NCBI RefSeq assembly: GCF_027943255.1
Contig: NC_072893.1
Coordinates: 89,101,784 to 89,165,783, forward strand
DNA length: 64,000 nt
Direction: 5' to 3'
Source of the DNA: Anastrepha obliqua
Taxonomy: Eukaryota; Arthropoda; Insecta; Diptera; Tephritidae
Positions within the stretch are counted from its first letter, which is position 1. Each line of letters opens with the position of its first letter. The notes under the pieces are model-generated. The model did no database searches and had not been told where the DNA came from. It saw nothing but the letters and a program-made list of their open reading frames with translations. Both the position numbers and the translations under genes were made by a program. Positions 33,471 to 45,064 of the stretch are shown here, piece by piece.

Positions 33471-33479
33471 TTTTTTATT

Positions 33480-36195
33480 GCCAGTATTTTTACACAACGA
33501 CTTCTGATGCAACTTCGACTAAATTCACAAGTAATAGGCTTCTTTAAGACTAAATTTTTTAGCTTTAAACTGTAGAATTTGAAGTATTTAATTGTTTTAA
33601 AACAGCTGGCCTTTGTCTAGTGTTCTCTACTTTTAAATAAATATTTTGGAAAATGTTCAGAAAACGAAAACGAATTGTTGACAAATTAATCTGCCGGTTT
33701 CATAATATACGCATGGAGAGCTATTTAACAGTACCATATTAAAATACACATTTACACACATGTATGTGTAACATAAAATGTTGCTTCGGTAAATTTGGAA
33801 TCAAATAGAAGCTGACATGTGTATACCTGCTCGCCTTATTTCAATACACAACTTCTCTCAAATATTAAAACAATTGCGGTCGTTAAGAGAGCGTTTAGCT
33901 ACCGCGCCGATTCCGGTGAGAGCCAATAACATCTGTTCGCCGTGTTAAGAACTAAATATGCGTACATTGGCGGTAGCTAAGAGATATGCGAGACAGTCGG
34001 TTTTTTGCAGTGACTCTAAATGTGTGCCCGTTTTCGCTTGTTCGCTTCCGAAATAGCATTCAAATAGTTGTCGAAAAATCATTAATCATTTAGAAAAAAG
34101 GTGTGTTTGTACGTGTGGCGCCTTGATAACGTGCGCATCAATTAAAACTTATTGATGAATACACATACGAGTATATTGAAACACATAAAAAATTATCAAA
34201 TTATTTCACCACTTTCGACAACGTTTTGTGAATACTAAAATACGTGCGTACACATGTGCATGTGTAAATAAGAAAAAAAAAACAAAGTGTGAAAATACAT
34301 ATTTGCAATGCTATTTAGTTCAGCCTCACATATATCATACATATGTACAGTGATAGAAAGGACCCCCAGTGATAACCTGTTCGAAAACTTATACCAGATT
34401 GGTATCAAAAATTCATATCAAATTAATATATCCTGTTCAGGCAAAATAAATAGATTTACATATACAAAGCAATTGGTTTTCAAACCATTTACTTAACAAA
34501 CAACAAAATTCATATTTATTCATATCTAATGCAGTGAACAGAGAGTATTGGCAGGGGACGGGGAGGGGGGAGGTTTAATTTTCAAAAGGAGAGTTACAAA
34601 AAATTGGAGTCAAATGAAGAGCGTAAAAATTAAAGCTATGAGCAGTCGTTTTTCATAAATAACTCAAATAGTAAAGCGATGCATTCTTCAAAATATTATA
34701 AAAAACCAAAATACTCGCGCTGGGGAAATAGTTATGGCCTTGAATGCCAACGATGTGGTGTCAGTTCACCCAGCAACGATGAGAAGTGTGATAAAAAGTT
34801 AAGACTTTTAGGTAAAGAAGTTAGACTTTCGTCTAGAAAAACGTCAAATGTCAAAGAGATGTGACGCGGAAATTTCGCTACTCACTTTAAAGACGTATTA
34901 TTCACTGATGAATAAAGAAGATCAGAACAACACCATCTGCATAATAAAGAAATACGACAAGTTCACTGGCTCCCAAAAAAAAAAAAAACTATAAAATCAA
35001 TTGAAAACAAACCTTTTTCTAATTCATTTATTATGTATAATGGTATACATTTGATATGAATTATTTATAAAAGCATACAGCTCAGAGTGATAACTGAGTG
35101 GGGGGCAAACATTTATAATTTTATAATATGTGCACACATTGAAAGTTCCCTAGGTTATATCTCTTCATATATTTACTAATCAGGTTCGCGTATGTGAATT
35201 TGGCCAAAAAAAACCAGTGATTAACTAAAAATATAATTGAATAACGTCAGCATAATACGTCTTAAAAATCCTAAAGAGATAATAGCGAATCGAAATAGTT
35301 TAGTAGGTAAGTTTAAAAACAAAAACAGATAAAACGAAGTGTAAAAACAACCGCTTAACTTTTGTTTGAACAGCAAGCTGTTTATATGACCTCAAATTTA
35401 TTACATCAAGCTACCACTTTTTCATATAGTTGACAAACATTACGTATTTATTAGTAAGGTCTGATTATGCTAACTGTCAGATAAAAATCTCAGTCAGAAT
35501 AAAATCCCACTCATGCATTTTGCACGTGTCAGATTACCCGAAAATTAGAACAACTTAGGAAATTAATTTCGATAACAAAATTACGCATCACCAGCCATGC
35601 AGGTAAGAGCGTAAGCGAAAATTCTCTCCCAAAGAAAAGAAAGAGCAAAAAAATGAACGAATGGAAAATTTGCCATTACTTACAAAAACCAGTTGAAGAA
35701 GACATCTCACTTAGTTTGTTTACATGTTTTTGTGTTGACCAACAAAATTAACATAAATATAGTTATATACTCGTAAATTATTTTTTCTTTTTATATTATT
35801 TATGTATTTATTTAGTAAACATACAACCATAAGTTAATTTTGCAATGGAACCTTAAATTGTGAAATAGAAATTAATAGTAGCAGTGGTAAAAGTATTAGA
35901 GAATAGCAATAATAGTAGGGCTTAAGTAAAATAATAGAATATATATATACAGAATAGAATATTTGTATAGAGAATGGTATACATACACTACATTGAGAGA
36001 AAATAAGATACAAAGTGAAATGTAGAGGAGAAAAAAAGGTCGTCGAGCACGTTAGCAATATTCGGCAAAGTATCAAAATATTTCATGTCTGCAGTGCAAA
36101 ATCCTTTTATATATACTTACATTTTTTAGTGGTAAAGCGGACAAAGAAAATTACATTACGGACACATTATTGACGTTTAGTTACCAGATAACTAT
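33480..36195. other. Non-coding stretch with two notable patches
   Basis: The 33,875-34,150 patch is richer in GC and CpG than its surroundings and could be a promoter or first non-coding exon; no downstream coding exon was found. At 34,340-35,110 there is a possible very old Tc1-like remnant (HFKDVLFTDE-like coding near 34,890). The 60-odd-codon frames at 34,308 and 34,679 are not supported as genes. From 35,700 onward it is AT-rich. Confidence 0.4.
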
Positions 36196-36199
36196 ATTT

Positions 36200-37389
36200 T
36201 ACAGGGTCCGGCACTCGAAATATCATCAACTTCAGACCGCTCGCGCAGCTGATGCACGAGCATTAGCTGTCTGTGAGTTGGCTAAATGACAGTCCAGAGT
36301 ATTGTTTACAAGCGCGCGGAAGCATTTTACCGAGAGTAAATGCGAAAAAAGAAACTAAGTAATGGACTTCAAACGTAATAGTGTCATTGCATTATATTTT
36401 GCTGGAAAATCACAACCAGCGATTGTTCGTGAGCCCGGCCAGCTTAAAGTGAATAAAGTTTTTGTTTTAAGTTTTGTTGAAAAAGCGACGAAGTGCAAAT
36501 GGTGAAAGAACTGAAAATATCTCACGGTAGCATCCGCCGCATACTGAAAAATGATCTCAAAGTCAAACCCTACAATATCCAAAAGGTGCATGATCTCACA
36601 ACAAAACAGCAACAAGTCAGACTTGAGAGAGCGAATCAGTTGTTTCGCTTGGCTGAAAGCGGTCAATTTCCGAACATTGTGCTTTCTGACGAGAAAAATT
36701 TTCAAATTGAGCAGTTCGTAAACTCCCAAAGCGATAAGGTTTATTTGACCGCCCGTTCCTACAAGAATTTGAGTCATCGATTGGCCCCCACGAGGCAGCT
36801 CCCGCCCCAGGTAATGGTTTGGGCTACTGTAACCGCAGACGGGCGCTCTCCAATCGTTTTCATCGAGCCTGGTATCAAGGTAAATGCGGAATACTACCGT
36901 GAAAGTATTCTGGAGGTTGCTTTGAAGCCGTGGGCAGACAAATATTTCGGTGGCAGACCATGGACGTTTCAACAGGACGCGGCACCGTCTCACAAAGCTC
37001 GAGTGAACCAAGAATGGCTAAAAAAACAGCGTTCCGAACTTTATAACGTCCACACAATTGCTCTGCACAATTCTTCTGACACGAATCCGATGGATTATTC
37101 TCTTTGGGCCATTTTGGAGAGCAAAGTCCGAACTAAAAGATTCACCAGTCTCGAGGCGCTGAAGTGGGTGAAAATACCTGCAAGTCACATTCGGGCAGCT
37201 TGCAATTTGTTTCTGGACCGTCTTAAGAAAATAGTCTAGGCAAAATGTGGTCATATCGAGCAAAAGTAAATTGATTCTTAATTTTGTATTATTTCCACAC
37301 ATTTTTTACTCTGAATTCATTAAAAGTAATTTTCCAAACTAAATTGATGGCCTTTTCAATTGGTTACACTTCGAGTGCTGGACCCTGTA
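36200..37389 (+). mobile_element. maT-like mariner/Tc1 element with both ends
   Basis: TACAGGGTCCGGCACTCGAA at 36,200 is mirrored by TTCGAGTGCTGGACCCTGTA ending at 37,389, with one mismatch in 20; the outermost TA is the duplicated target. A 746-bp open frame lies inside. The second, truncated copy at 26,369 shares the right end. The ends and coding style fit the maT-type group intermediate between mariner and Tc1, an assignment from memory. Confidence 0.88.
36358..37239 (+). pseudogene. maT-like transposase, partly open
   Basis: The frame is open from 36,493 to 37,239 (248 codons); earlier N-terminal residues lie in another frame at about 36,360-36,490 (RNSVIALYFAGKSQPAIV), so a frameshift or small deletion separates them. 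Visible in order: VKELKISHGSIRRILKNDLK (helix-turn-helix), IVLSDEKNFQIEQ (first catalytic Asp), LPPQVMVWATVTADG, TFQQDAAPSHKA (second Asp) and DTNPMDYSLWAIL (last Asp). The spacing of the last pair is 38 residues here, one more than the 37 usual for maT, and the preceding residues HNSSD are atypical. A 218-codon frame on the opposite strand is just its shadow. Confidence 0.8.
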
Positions 37390-37394
37390 ATTGG

Positions 37395-37650
37395 ATTAAA
37401 ATCCATAAATGGGAAGATTTGGAATACTGAAGTCGATCTATGAGGTATCGGGGATCCTAAGTAGAAATGAGAGAAAGTTACACTTAACATTTAAACTGGG
37501 AAATATTCAGTATAATGTCGCATGGTTTTAAGTAATTTTTTGCTGAGTTGTGAAATTTAGTGTTGCCAGACACCTCAAAAAAGAACGAAGTTCGTATGCA
37601 AGAGAAATTTTAAAAAGTCGTTGACGAGAAGGGTGTTTGTAAATTTGCAG
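37395..37650. other. Non-coding spacer
   Basis: No coding or repeat feature was recognised. Confidence 0.5.
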
Positions 37651-37765
37651 AATTTCTGCGTAGAACTCTTTTCAGCGTATTCGCCCTTTAGTCGAGCTTC
37701 AAAAAAATAACCATCATCAATTAAAACGGAGGTACGATAACCCCCATTCCCCATCATCAACACTG
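37650..37765 (+). repeat. Second copy of the CGTAGAACTC repeat
   Basis: GCAGAATTTCTGCGTAGAACTC at 37,648 is followed by GCTTCAAAAAAATAACCATC and CATCATCAA. It has the same block order as the centre of the foldback-like element at 3,193-3,260. Even the GCAGAATTT unit of the foldback arms is present at its left edge. Confidence 0.6.
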
Positions 37766-37944
37766 AACTGAAATACTTCATTTTTGTTGGTATTTTCATT
37801 TTCAGTAGCAGGCTTCGGGCAACACAGTATTGTTGTCGATTTTAATTAATTGTTATTCTTGTTTAAAATGGGACAGAAATATTGATAAATGCATTTGTAT
37901 TCCATTTTCATTGAAATATTTTCTTTCATATGTCTATATATTTA

Positions 37945-38035
37945 TAATTGGTGCTTACATCCTTTATTGGGCGTTTGCCGAGCTCCACCTCATATTTGTG
38001 GCTTGCGTCCTCATGTTGTTCGGCAAATACTTATT
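37945..38035 (-). repeat. tRNA-derived SINE, 3' tail fragment
   Basis: AATTGGTGCTTACATCC, GGGCGTTTGCCGAGCTCC and CATATTTGTGGCTTGCGTCC are the complement of the SINE tail. Only about 80 bp remain. Confidence 0.7.
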
Positions 38036-38039
38036 ATAA

Positions 38040-38960
38040 TGAAAATAATTACATTGTGTCAAACTATAGTGAAGCTGCCGAATGCACTTTGAAGCTAAAT
38101 AATTTCAAAACTATTATTTCCGAAATGTTGGGAGTTAATGATTGTAAACGAACGCTCGCATGCGGTGGGCATACTCTAACGCACCAACCCGAGTGCAGCT
38201 CACAGGTTTCGACATTATTGTATTACATACGACACATGGACGAATCGTTCTTGCCAATCGCTACTTGCCATTTGTAGCGACCTCTGCACCTCTGCATATG
38301 ATTTCTTTTCTTATATTTTATGAAACTTTATAAGAATTTTTGTAAGTGTTTTAGAAACCGTATGAAAATTTTAACTTTCTAATTTTTATTAGTTAGTTTA
38401 TTTATATTTTTATTACTTTTAAACAATATAAGCTTTTAAAAAACAAAATAAAACACTGATTAGTTCCATTTTTGTGAAAAAACCCGTGCGTCAAGTGGTT
38501 AAATAAATCATTAAAGTTTGCCTAAAATTGCTCATGCAAAAATACTGATACAATTTGCTTTGCAAAGACGGAAATGTGGTCATGACGTATCTAGAGATAT
38601 TATTATACTGTCACAATTAGGATGCAACCACAGCCATACAGTAACGTCAGTATTGAACGTTATTTGAGTGAATGGCTATACAACCTTACAGACTAGAACA
38701 TGCGCGCAACGAAGGGGAGATGGCATGTGCTGGGGTTCATAACAATCCGCGAGAGTGAAAGAGAAAGTGTATGAGAATGGAAAGTTATTTGAAGATATTA
38801 AAGGCAGACAGCTGCGCGATTTCTTTAAATTATCTTAAATCACTTTAAGACTCTATTCAAAATCGAATTTTTAAGTAATTGTAAACAGAAATAAGAAGAA
38901 TGGAACGCCGAGGATATAGAATAAATCTTACACACATACATCTGGACGTTCACACATTTG
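38040..38960. other. Non-coding stretch, nothing recognised
   Basis: AT-rich in the left half. GCGGTGGGCAT to GCACCAACCC near 38,160-38,195 faintly recalls a SINE head on the minus strand but is too weak to call. Confidence 0.45.
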
Positions 38961-38965
38961 CGAAT

Positions 38966-39384
38966 AAGGGTAGATTCACACTATGGTGCCGATCACGGTT
39001 CGTTCTCGGTCTAGTCTCGGTTCGGTAAAATCTTTCGACATCTACATTTGTGTTCTTACATCGGTCCAGTCGCGATTCATCGTTCGTTGAAAATGAAAAT
39101 GAAATTGAAATTTTTTTCAATTCTCCAATAGGTTGCTATTGTCGAAAGACTGAACCGAGAACGCAACGTTATTCACACTATCAGTACAAGTCGCGGCAGG
39201 TCGATCACGCTCCAGCAAAATATTCTTCGAACTTGATCGATGCTGGAGTGTGACTGTACCGAAACTTGAACAGCACGGATAGTGTGAATACAGTCATTGT
39301 TTTTCGTTTGTGAATATTTTACCGGACCGAGACTGGACCGAGAGCGGACCGTGATCGGCATCATAGTGTGAATCCGGCCTAAAG
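38966..39384. mobile_element. MITE with long inverted ends and a nested palindrome
   Basis: The outer arms of about 65 bp are inverted copies: GATTCACACTATGGTGCCGATCACGG and onward to TCGGTAAAAT (38,972-39,030) against ATTTTACCGGACCG through CCGTGATCGG to ATAGTGTGAATC (39,316-39,375). Within lies a second inversion, TTCACACTATCAGTAC with GATCACGCTCCAGCA (39,172-39,216) against TGCTGGAGTGTGAC and GATAGTGTGAA (39,241-39,290). The inner arm repeats the outermost motif TTCACACTAT. No coding region. The family of the parent transposase is unknown. Confidence 0.75.
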
Positions 39385-39389
39385 GTTTG

Positions 39390-39910
39390 CCTATTTTATG
39401 TACTGACGCGTCATGACGTTGCCATATCATAAATCATTTATCATATATTTTTGCGAAAGACTTTAGAAATTAAAGCACATAAATCTTGGTAGCGTAAAAC
39501 AGATAGTAGACGTAACGTCGTCTTAGCGCCAATACTTCTACATTCTTCTGATATCGCAAAAATGTAACCAGTAGCAAGCAAATATGGGAAAAAGTATCGA
39601 GTGCGTACGGAAATCGAAAAAAATCAATTTAAATGAAGGAAAAATGCGTACAAATTTTGCCGCTGCTCTCATTTTTAAATAACTCATTTTATAAATTTGT
39701 TTTAAAAAAATATAAAAAAAAACTGGGTAGAGTATATGTGGGCAATATGGACTATGCTGGTGATAGAGACTACCCATTTCTTGTCAAATAACAAAAGTGG
39801 ATTTTTTTCATTACTCACGCGTAATTTCCTCGCCCAGTCGCTGTAGCTGTCTAAGATCGCATCATCATACCGGTTTCCAAGTATGGAAAGTATCAGATTG
39901 TTTGTGAAAT
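39390..39910. other. Non-coding stretch, nothing recognised
   Basis: Spacer with several short frames and no recognisable content. Confidence 0.5.
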
Positions 39911-39913
39911 TTA

Positions 39914-41213
39914 TAACGGGTGATCAATTAAGAGGAGTTTTTTTCATTTGCGTTTTTTTTACAGATCGCGTGCGAGTTGTGGCAAACTGTCATCGTGGAT
40001 TTGTTGAGCATCGTTTGGCATTTCATCATGGAAAGACTCACACCGCAACAACGTCTACAATTTGTTCAGCTGTATTATGAAAATCAGCGTTCTGTGACAA
40101 ATGTTTTTCGTGCGCTTAGACCGCATTATGGTCAACATAATCGGCCTGCCTTAAACACTATTCGACATACCATCAACAAATTTGAATCCGAATATTCATT
40201 GGTGGATAATTCTCGACCGAATAGACCACGTCCAGCAAGAAGCATTGAGAATATAGCGGCAGTAGCAGAGAGTGTACGTGAAAACCGCGATGAATCGATT
40301 CGGCACCGTTCTCAGCAACTTGGACTGTCGTATGGAACAACTTGGTCAATTTTACGGAAGGATCTTCATTTAAAAGCATACAAAATACAGCTCGTACTAG
40401 AACTAAAGCCAAATGACCTTCCTGCACGTCATCGTTTTGCTGATTGGGCTCTTGAAAAGATTGAAGAAGATCCGCTGTTTTCGAGCAAAATTTTGTTCAG
40501 CGATGAGGCGCATTTCTGGCTCAATGGTTACGTCAATAAGCAAAATTGCCGTATTTGGGATGAAGAGCAACCAGAACAGGTTCAAGAGCTACCTTTACAC
40601 CCAGAGAAAACAACGGTCTGGTGTGGTTTATGGGCTGGTGGAATCATCGGTCCATATTTTTTCAAAAATGATGATGGCCGCAACGTAACTGTGAATGGTG
40701 TTCGCTACCGTACCATGATATCGGACTTTTTGCTACCTGAAATTGAATCTAATGATCTCTACGACATTTGGTTTCAACAAGACGGAGCCACTTGCCATAC
40801 AGCTCGTGAAACAATGACTTTATTGAGAAGTCATTTCGGAGAGCAGCTGATTTCACGTTTAGGACCTGTGAGTTGGCCACCAAGATCTTGTGATATCACA
40901 CCTTTGGACTTTTTTCTTTGGGGATTCGTGAAGTCCAAGGTCTATGCTGATAAACCAGCCAAGCTCTGGAAGCCAATATTACGCGTGTTATTCACGACAT
41001 ACCAGTCGAAATGCTCGAACGAGTGATTGAAAATTGGACCTTCAGAATGGACCACCTTAAGCGTAGTTGCGGCCAACATTTGAATGAAGTCATATTCAAA
41101 AAGTAAATTCAAAGAATGTCCTTTCAAATGATAAATAAAGGTTTTGACCTTAATGTACATTTTTGTTTTTTTTTAACTACTGAAAAAAGCACCTCATGAT
41201 TGATCACCCGTTA
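39914..41213 (+). mobile_element. Full-length Tc1/mariner-type transposon
   Basis: TA then ACGGGTGATCAATTAAGAGG at the left; the right end reads CTCATGATTGATCACCCGT then TA. The first 13 bp are perfectly inverted and similarity runs to about 30 bp. Length is about 1.3 kb. It is the least damaged of the six related copies in the window (28.6, 45.7, 47.9, 48.9 and 51.9 kb) and the only one with a full-length transposase gene. Confidence 0.93.
40028..41106 (+). pseudogene. Transposase, full length, broken by one frameshift
   Basis: The start ATG at 40,028 is chosen because MERLTPQQRLQFVQLYYENQ matches the relative at 29,530. Paired helix-turn-helix regions follow (RALRPHYGQHNRP; SQQLGLSYGTTWSILRKDL), then the catalytic domain with ILFSDEAHFWLNG, FQQDGATCHTARET and ITPLDFFLWG; 41 residues separate the last two acids. 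The frame is open to DKPAKLWKPI (40,970) and ends early at 41,024. Shifting by one base near 40,965 restores a typical C-terminus (VIHDIPVEMLERVIENW) running to a stop at 41,104. So one base change near 40,965 separates this copy from an intact gene. Confidence 0.88.
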
Positions 41214-41254
41214 CATAGCTAACTACCACTCAATTTAAAACAACGGGCACGATT

Positions 41255-41402
41255 CATAGGAGCATTAGCTCCTCGGCAGACAATGGCAAGCCTTCGAGTG
41301 TACCATATTTCTGCCATGCAAAAAGCTCCTCATAAAAAACCATATGCTGTTCGGAGGCGAGGTAAAACTGTAGGTCCCTCGACAACAACGAGCTCGGTGT
41401 AT
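41255..41402 (+). repeat. tRNA-derived SINE, degraded fragment
   Basis: GCTCCTCGGCAGACAATGGC, CTTCGAGTG, TTTCTGCCATG, AAAGCTCCTCATAAAA, TGTTCGGAGGC and AAACTGTAGGTCCCTC follow the SINE body order, ending with GAGCTCGG. Head and extreme tail are absent. Confidence 0.75.
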
Positions 41403-41404
41403 AA

Positions 41405-42300
41405 CCGTTATATATATCTATATAAATATATATATGTGCATATATTACATCTTCTGATTTGAAACACTCTGCTTTTCCTTTATTCAACTTTTTCCGTATT
41501 GTATCTGGTATTCCTTTCACTTCCACAGTATGAACTCGCTGAATCTTTTATATATTTCGGTATTTGACCTTCAGCAAAGTAAATTTTTTTCATTTTCAAA
41601 TCATTCTCTCCTTTGTTTTTCTCATTCGTTGCAATAAATAAATTAATAAAGCAGAAACCCTGTTAAAAAGCAATTGGTTCAAATAGGCATCTAATTGTAG
41701 CTAATTGGATGTAGTTGCACCGGGTTTTCTACGTTCTACGGCTAAAATGAAAAAAAAAAAAAAAAACAAAATGTAAAGATAGATAATCAACTTTTATTTC
41801 GTTTGAAAGCTTGCGCCACTACTGATACATATCTATCATCACATTAATGACGGTTATGCACTCAACTACTCCACTTCAAGTGCGCTTTCCGAAAAAACCC
41901 ATTTTTGGTTTGCCTAATAATAGATCTGATTTATTTGACACCTGCAACAATATATGATAATTTTTTGACATTTTCAGAAAATAAGTGCCAACAAACTCTT
42001 TCAAACCACATTGGTAAGAATGAAAACAGGTAAACTGCAATGAATGACAAATTATTTAATTCTTCATTCCTTAGTGTTTATTTGGGTTTTTGAAAATTCG
42101 TAAAAAAAAAGCAATTCATACTGCATTCTTCAGTATTATGCGATCTGGCTCCACTCAAAAATATGCATTGTACTTACACATAATAAACATTTTTATTAAC
42201 TCCTCAGTATAGAGTTTGCACTACGTTTTATAACACAAATGTACCTTTGTGCAGTATAGTATACTGCTAAATACTTTGCAGGGAAAAGCCAAACTAATAT
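41405..42300. other. Non-coding stretch, nothing recognised
   Basis: AT-rich, with a TATATATC tract at 41,410-41,440. No coding content. Confidence 0.5.
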
Positions 42301-42304
42301 GGAA

Positions 42305-42893
42305 AGACAGTAGGTTCTGTTTTTATGCGGTAGATACGTTCCGCAAGAAACACCATAAAAAAAACAGCATAAAAAAAGCTACTAGTTCTATAGTAAAACT
42401 ATAGATACGTTTCAAAGGTGCTAAAATCGCATAAATCTGAAATAATGTAATAAAATCTATAGATCTATAGATACGTTCCATAGACCGCATGAATCTGATA
42501 TAATTAAATAAAATCGCATAAACAAAATATTGTATTTTTGAAAATTATATCTTTATTTAAGAAACGTCAGAATCGAAAAATAAATTTAAGTCAGAAATAA
42601 AATCAGACAATACCCACATGTTGCGCGTTCGTTTAGGATTTGGCGTAAAATCACTTTCGTCACTTGAGGAAATGTACACGTCTGATCTAGATAGTTATGC
42701 AGGCGCTTCCATACTTGTAGGGTTAGCATTTCTGATGTAATCTGTGATGAGTTTTTGCTTAGCTGGCTTAGAATCTTGTTTATATGAACAATTCCCGGTA
42801 GGTCGACATGCATTTTGTAATTTAAAAAAAAAACCGCACTATTTCAAAACCGCATAAAAAAAAAGCCGCATGAAAACAGAACCTACTGTATTC
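42305..42893. mobile_element. Non-autonomous DNA element with CAGTAGG inverted ends
   Basis: ACAGTAGGTTCTGTTTTTAT then GCGG at 42,310 is mirrored by CCGCATGAAAACAGAACCTA then CTGT ending at 42,892. On the right the flank is TA. CAGT ends with a TA target fit pogo/Tigger-type elements. Internal ATAGATACGTTCC-like units recur at 42,330, 42,410 and 42,470. The 75-codon minus-strand frame (42,586-42,813) inside has no recognised domain but might be a leftover of the parental gene. Confidence 0.7.
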
Positions 42894-42899
42894 CAGTTC

Positions 42900-43870
42900 A
42901 GATACTGGTAGCTTATAGAAGAAATCGCAATTGTTCGTGACTGCCATTGACTAGAAAAATACCAGTAGGATTTCTTTTTTAGAGAAAGAAAGAAAGTAAT
43001 ATATATACTTATAAATGTATTTATATATCCAAGTCAATCTAATAAAGGCAACAATTAGTTAATGCATGAAATTTATTCGCATTATATGTAGCCTCACCCC
43101 ACAAGTCAGTAAGACTAGAGGAACGGTTTTATAATATTGCCAAACTAGCCCTGCTTAATCTTTAAAACGTCTCAGGAAATAATTATTATACTTCGCTAAT
43201 GTTGGCGCTGGAAACGTAGGGCCGATCGATCACAAAAAAGGTTTATCTTTGACAGATTTCTGCAATAAGAATTCTAGCCTGAGCATTCTATCAATAAAAA
43301 TCTTAAAAACGTGTTTAACACCGATATAATAAAAATTATAATAAAATTTTTACGCAGTTTTTTGGGAAATGAATTTTATACAATATCAAAATAAATGTAA
43401 ATATGGATTTTAATTAAAGTATTTTGCTCCATATCCTATAATAAGCTTTACCAGCGCCGATTAACCAGAAAAGCGATTAAGAAAGCAATTCACTCCAATA
43501 AAAAACGGGTTTTCCTAAAAAGGGTCATCAGGACCATGGTAGAAAAATCTTCACCGCAACCGGACACATAAAATATTAACCCGAAATTTAATTTCTACCC
43601 TAAATATTATATCTTTATTATTATTTTATTTTTTTGAAGAATTTGTTTTAATTTTTTAGGAATTAGTTAAAGTGTAGTATGAACCAACTTTTGAATGTTT
43701 ATCTAATTACTGCACCTCAACGAAGTTTCATTTAGTTAAAAAAAAATATTCTGTATACCATTTTAGTACAAAATAGAAGTTTTTTTCTTTCGCCAAACGT
43801 TAGTAAGTGGCAAATACATAGATGAAACAACTAGTATAAATTAACATATATTGGCAGCCCTGGAATAAAA
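42900..43870. other. Non-coding stretch, nothing recognised
   Basis: AT-rich sequence with no recognised coding or repeat signal. Confidence 0.5.
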
Positions 43871-43875
43871 AAAAA

Positions 43876-44140
43876 TAATTGGCGCGTACACTTCAGTTAG
43901 GTGTTTGGCTGAGCTCCTCCTATTTGTGGTGTGCGTCGTGATGTTGATCCACCAATGGAGGGACCAACAATTTCAAATCGACTCCGAATTGCAAATGATT
44001 TTTAATGAGGAGCTTTTTCATGGCAGAGGTTTGTCATTGCCTGCCGCGAGGCGACGCTATTAGAATTTACTTTTTCTATCATTTTGGTGTTTCATGCACG
44101 GAGATTCGAGCCAATGCACCGAATGGTAATCACGCACCAG
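43876..44140 (-). repeat. tRNA-derived SINE, nearly full copy
   Basis: On the minus strand it ends in GTACGCGCCAATTAT and contains the tail AGGAGGAGCTCAGCCAAACA, the body and a degraded head (GGCTCGAATCTCCGTGCATG). The linker (GTGCATGAAACACCAAAATG) differs from that of the 22.5 and 33.1 kb copies. Confidence 0.8.
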
Positions 44141-44144
44141 GTAG

Positions 44145-44835
44145 TGACGAATCTTCCTCGATAACTTTGATGTCGCTTTCACACGCCAATTTTTCGCCAA
44201 GTGAGCCGAGCAGAAGAGTCGCGAATAGAAGAAACCTAGAATATTTTAGAACGTTGAAATAGAACGGATATTTCTTTTTTTATTTTAACTGGTCTAAAAC
44301 CGGTTAGAAAAATGCCACTTGTTAACATTTTTCATATTCAAAATAGAACACGAACTGCTTGAGCTGACAACTAAACTGGTAGTATTCTATTTACTATACT
44401 CCTTCGTTTTATAGCTTCCTCTTTGAAAATGTATTCCTTTGGAACTTCAACAACCTTTAAAAAATTAAATTTATGCGAAAAAGAAAAATTGAATATGCAG
44501 AGTAAAACTTATAGGTTAACGTGTAAATTAAACTTTTCCTGAATAACAGAATACGTTTTTCTTTTTTCCGGACGGTGTTGCCTAAGCCAATCCTGGGCGA
44601 GCAACCAGAGTAATGCCCGAAATTTTCCTTAAGAATAGTTTTCAATTTTTTTTATTTACTGAGAATATTTTAAAGAACCTGAGAACATTTTCTACGTATA
44701 AATAAAAATTAATGCGCTCGAACTTGATAAAAAATTATTCGCATATAATCATAATTAAGTTAAAGCAGACTCTAAATAAGTTAGAGCATACTCTTTTATT
44801 ATATTAGCCGACCCGAGCTCTAACTAAATGATAGA
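44145..44835. other. Non-coding stretch, nothing recognised
   Basis: No recognisable coding region or repeat. Confidence 0.5.
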
Positions 44836-44837
44836 AG

Positions 44838-45060
44838 GGGTTTTTTCTAATAGCGGTCGCTCCTCGGCAGGCAATGGCAAACCTCCGAGTGTATTTTTGC
44901 CATGAAAAAGCTCCTCATAAAAATATCTGCCGTTCGGAGTCGGCTTGAAACTGTAGGTCCCTCCATTTGTGGAACAACATCAAGACGCACACCACAAATA
45001 GGAGGAGGAGCTCGGCCAAACACCTAACAGAAGTGTACGCGCCAATTATTTATTTTTTAT
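44838..45060 (+). repeat. tRNA-derived SINE, 5'-truncated copy
   Basis: Body and tail from TTTTTTCTAATAGCGGTCGC to AAGTGTACGCGCCAATTATT. It is almost identical to the same region of the 33,143 copy, so the two are probably recent. The tRNA-like head is missing. Confidence 0.88.
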
Positions 45061-45064
45061 TTTA

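Noticed and set aside
36355..37011. 218-codon open frame on the minus strand
   Set aside because: It lies opposite the maT-like transposase, whose plus-strand frame has clear catalytic motifs. The minus frame has none and is a shadow.
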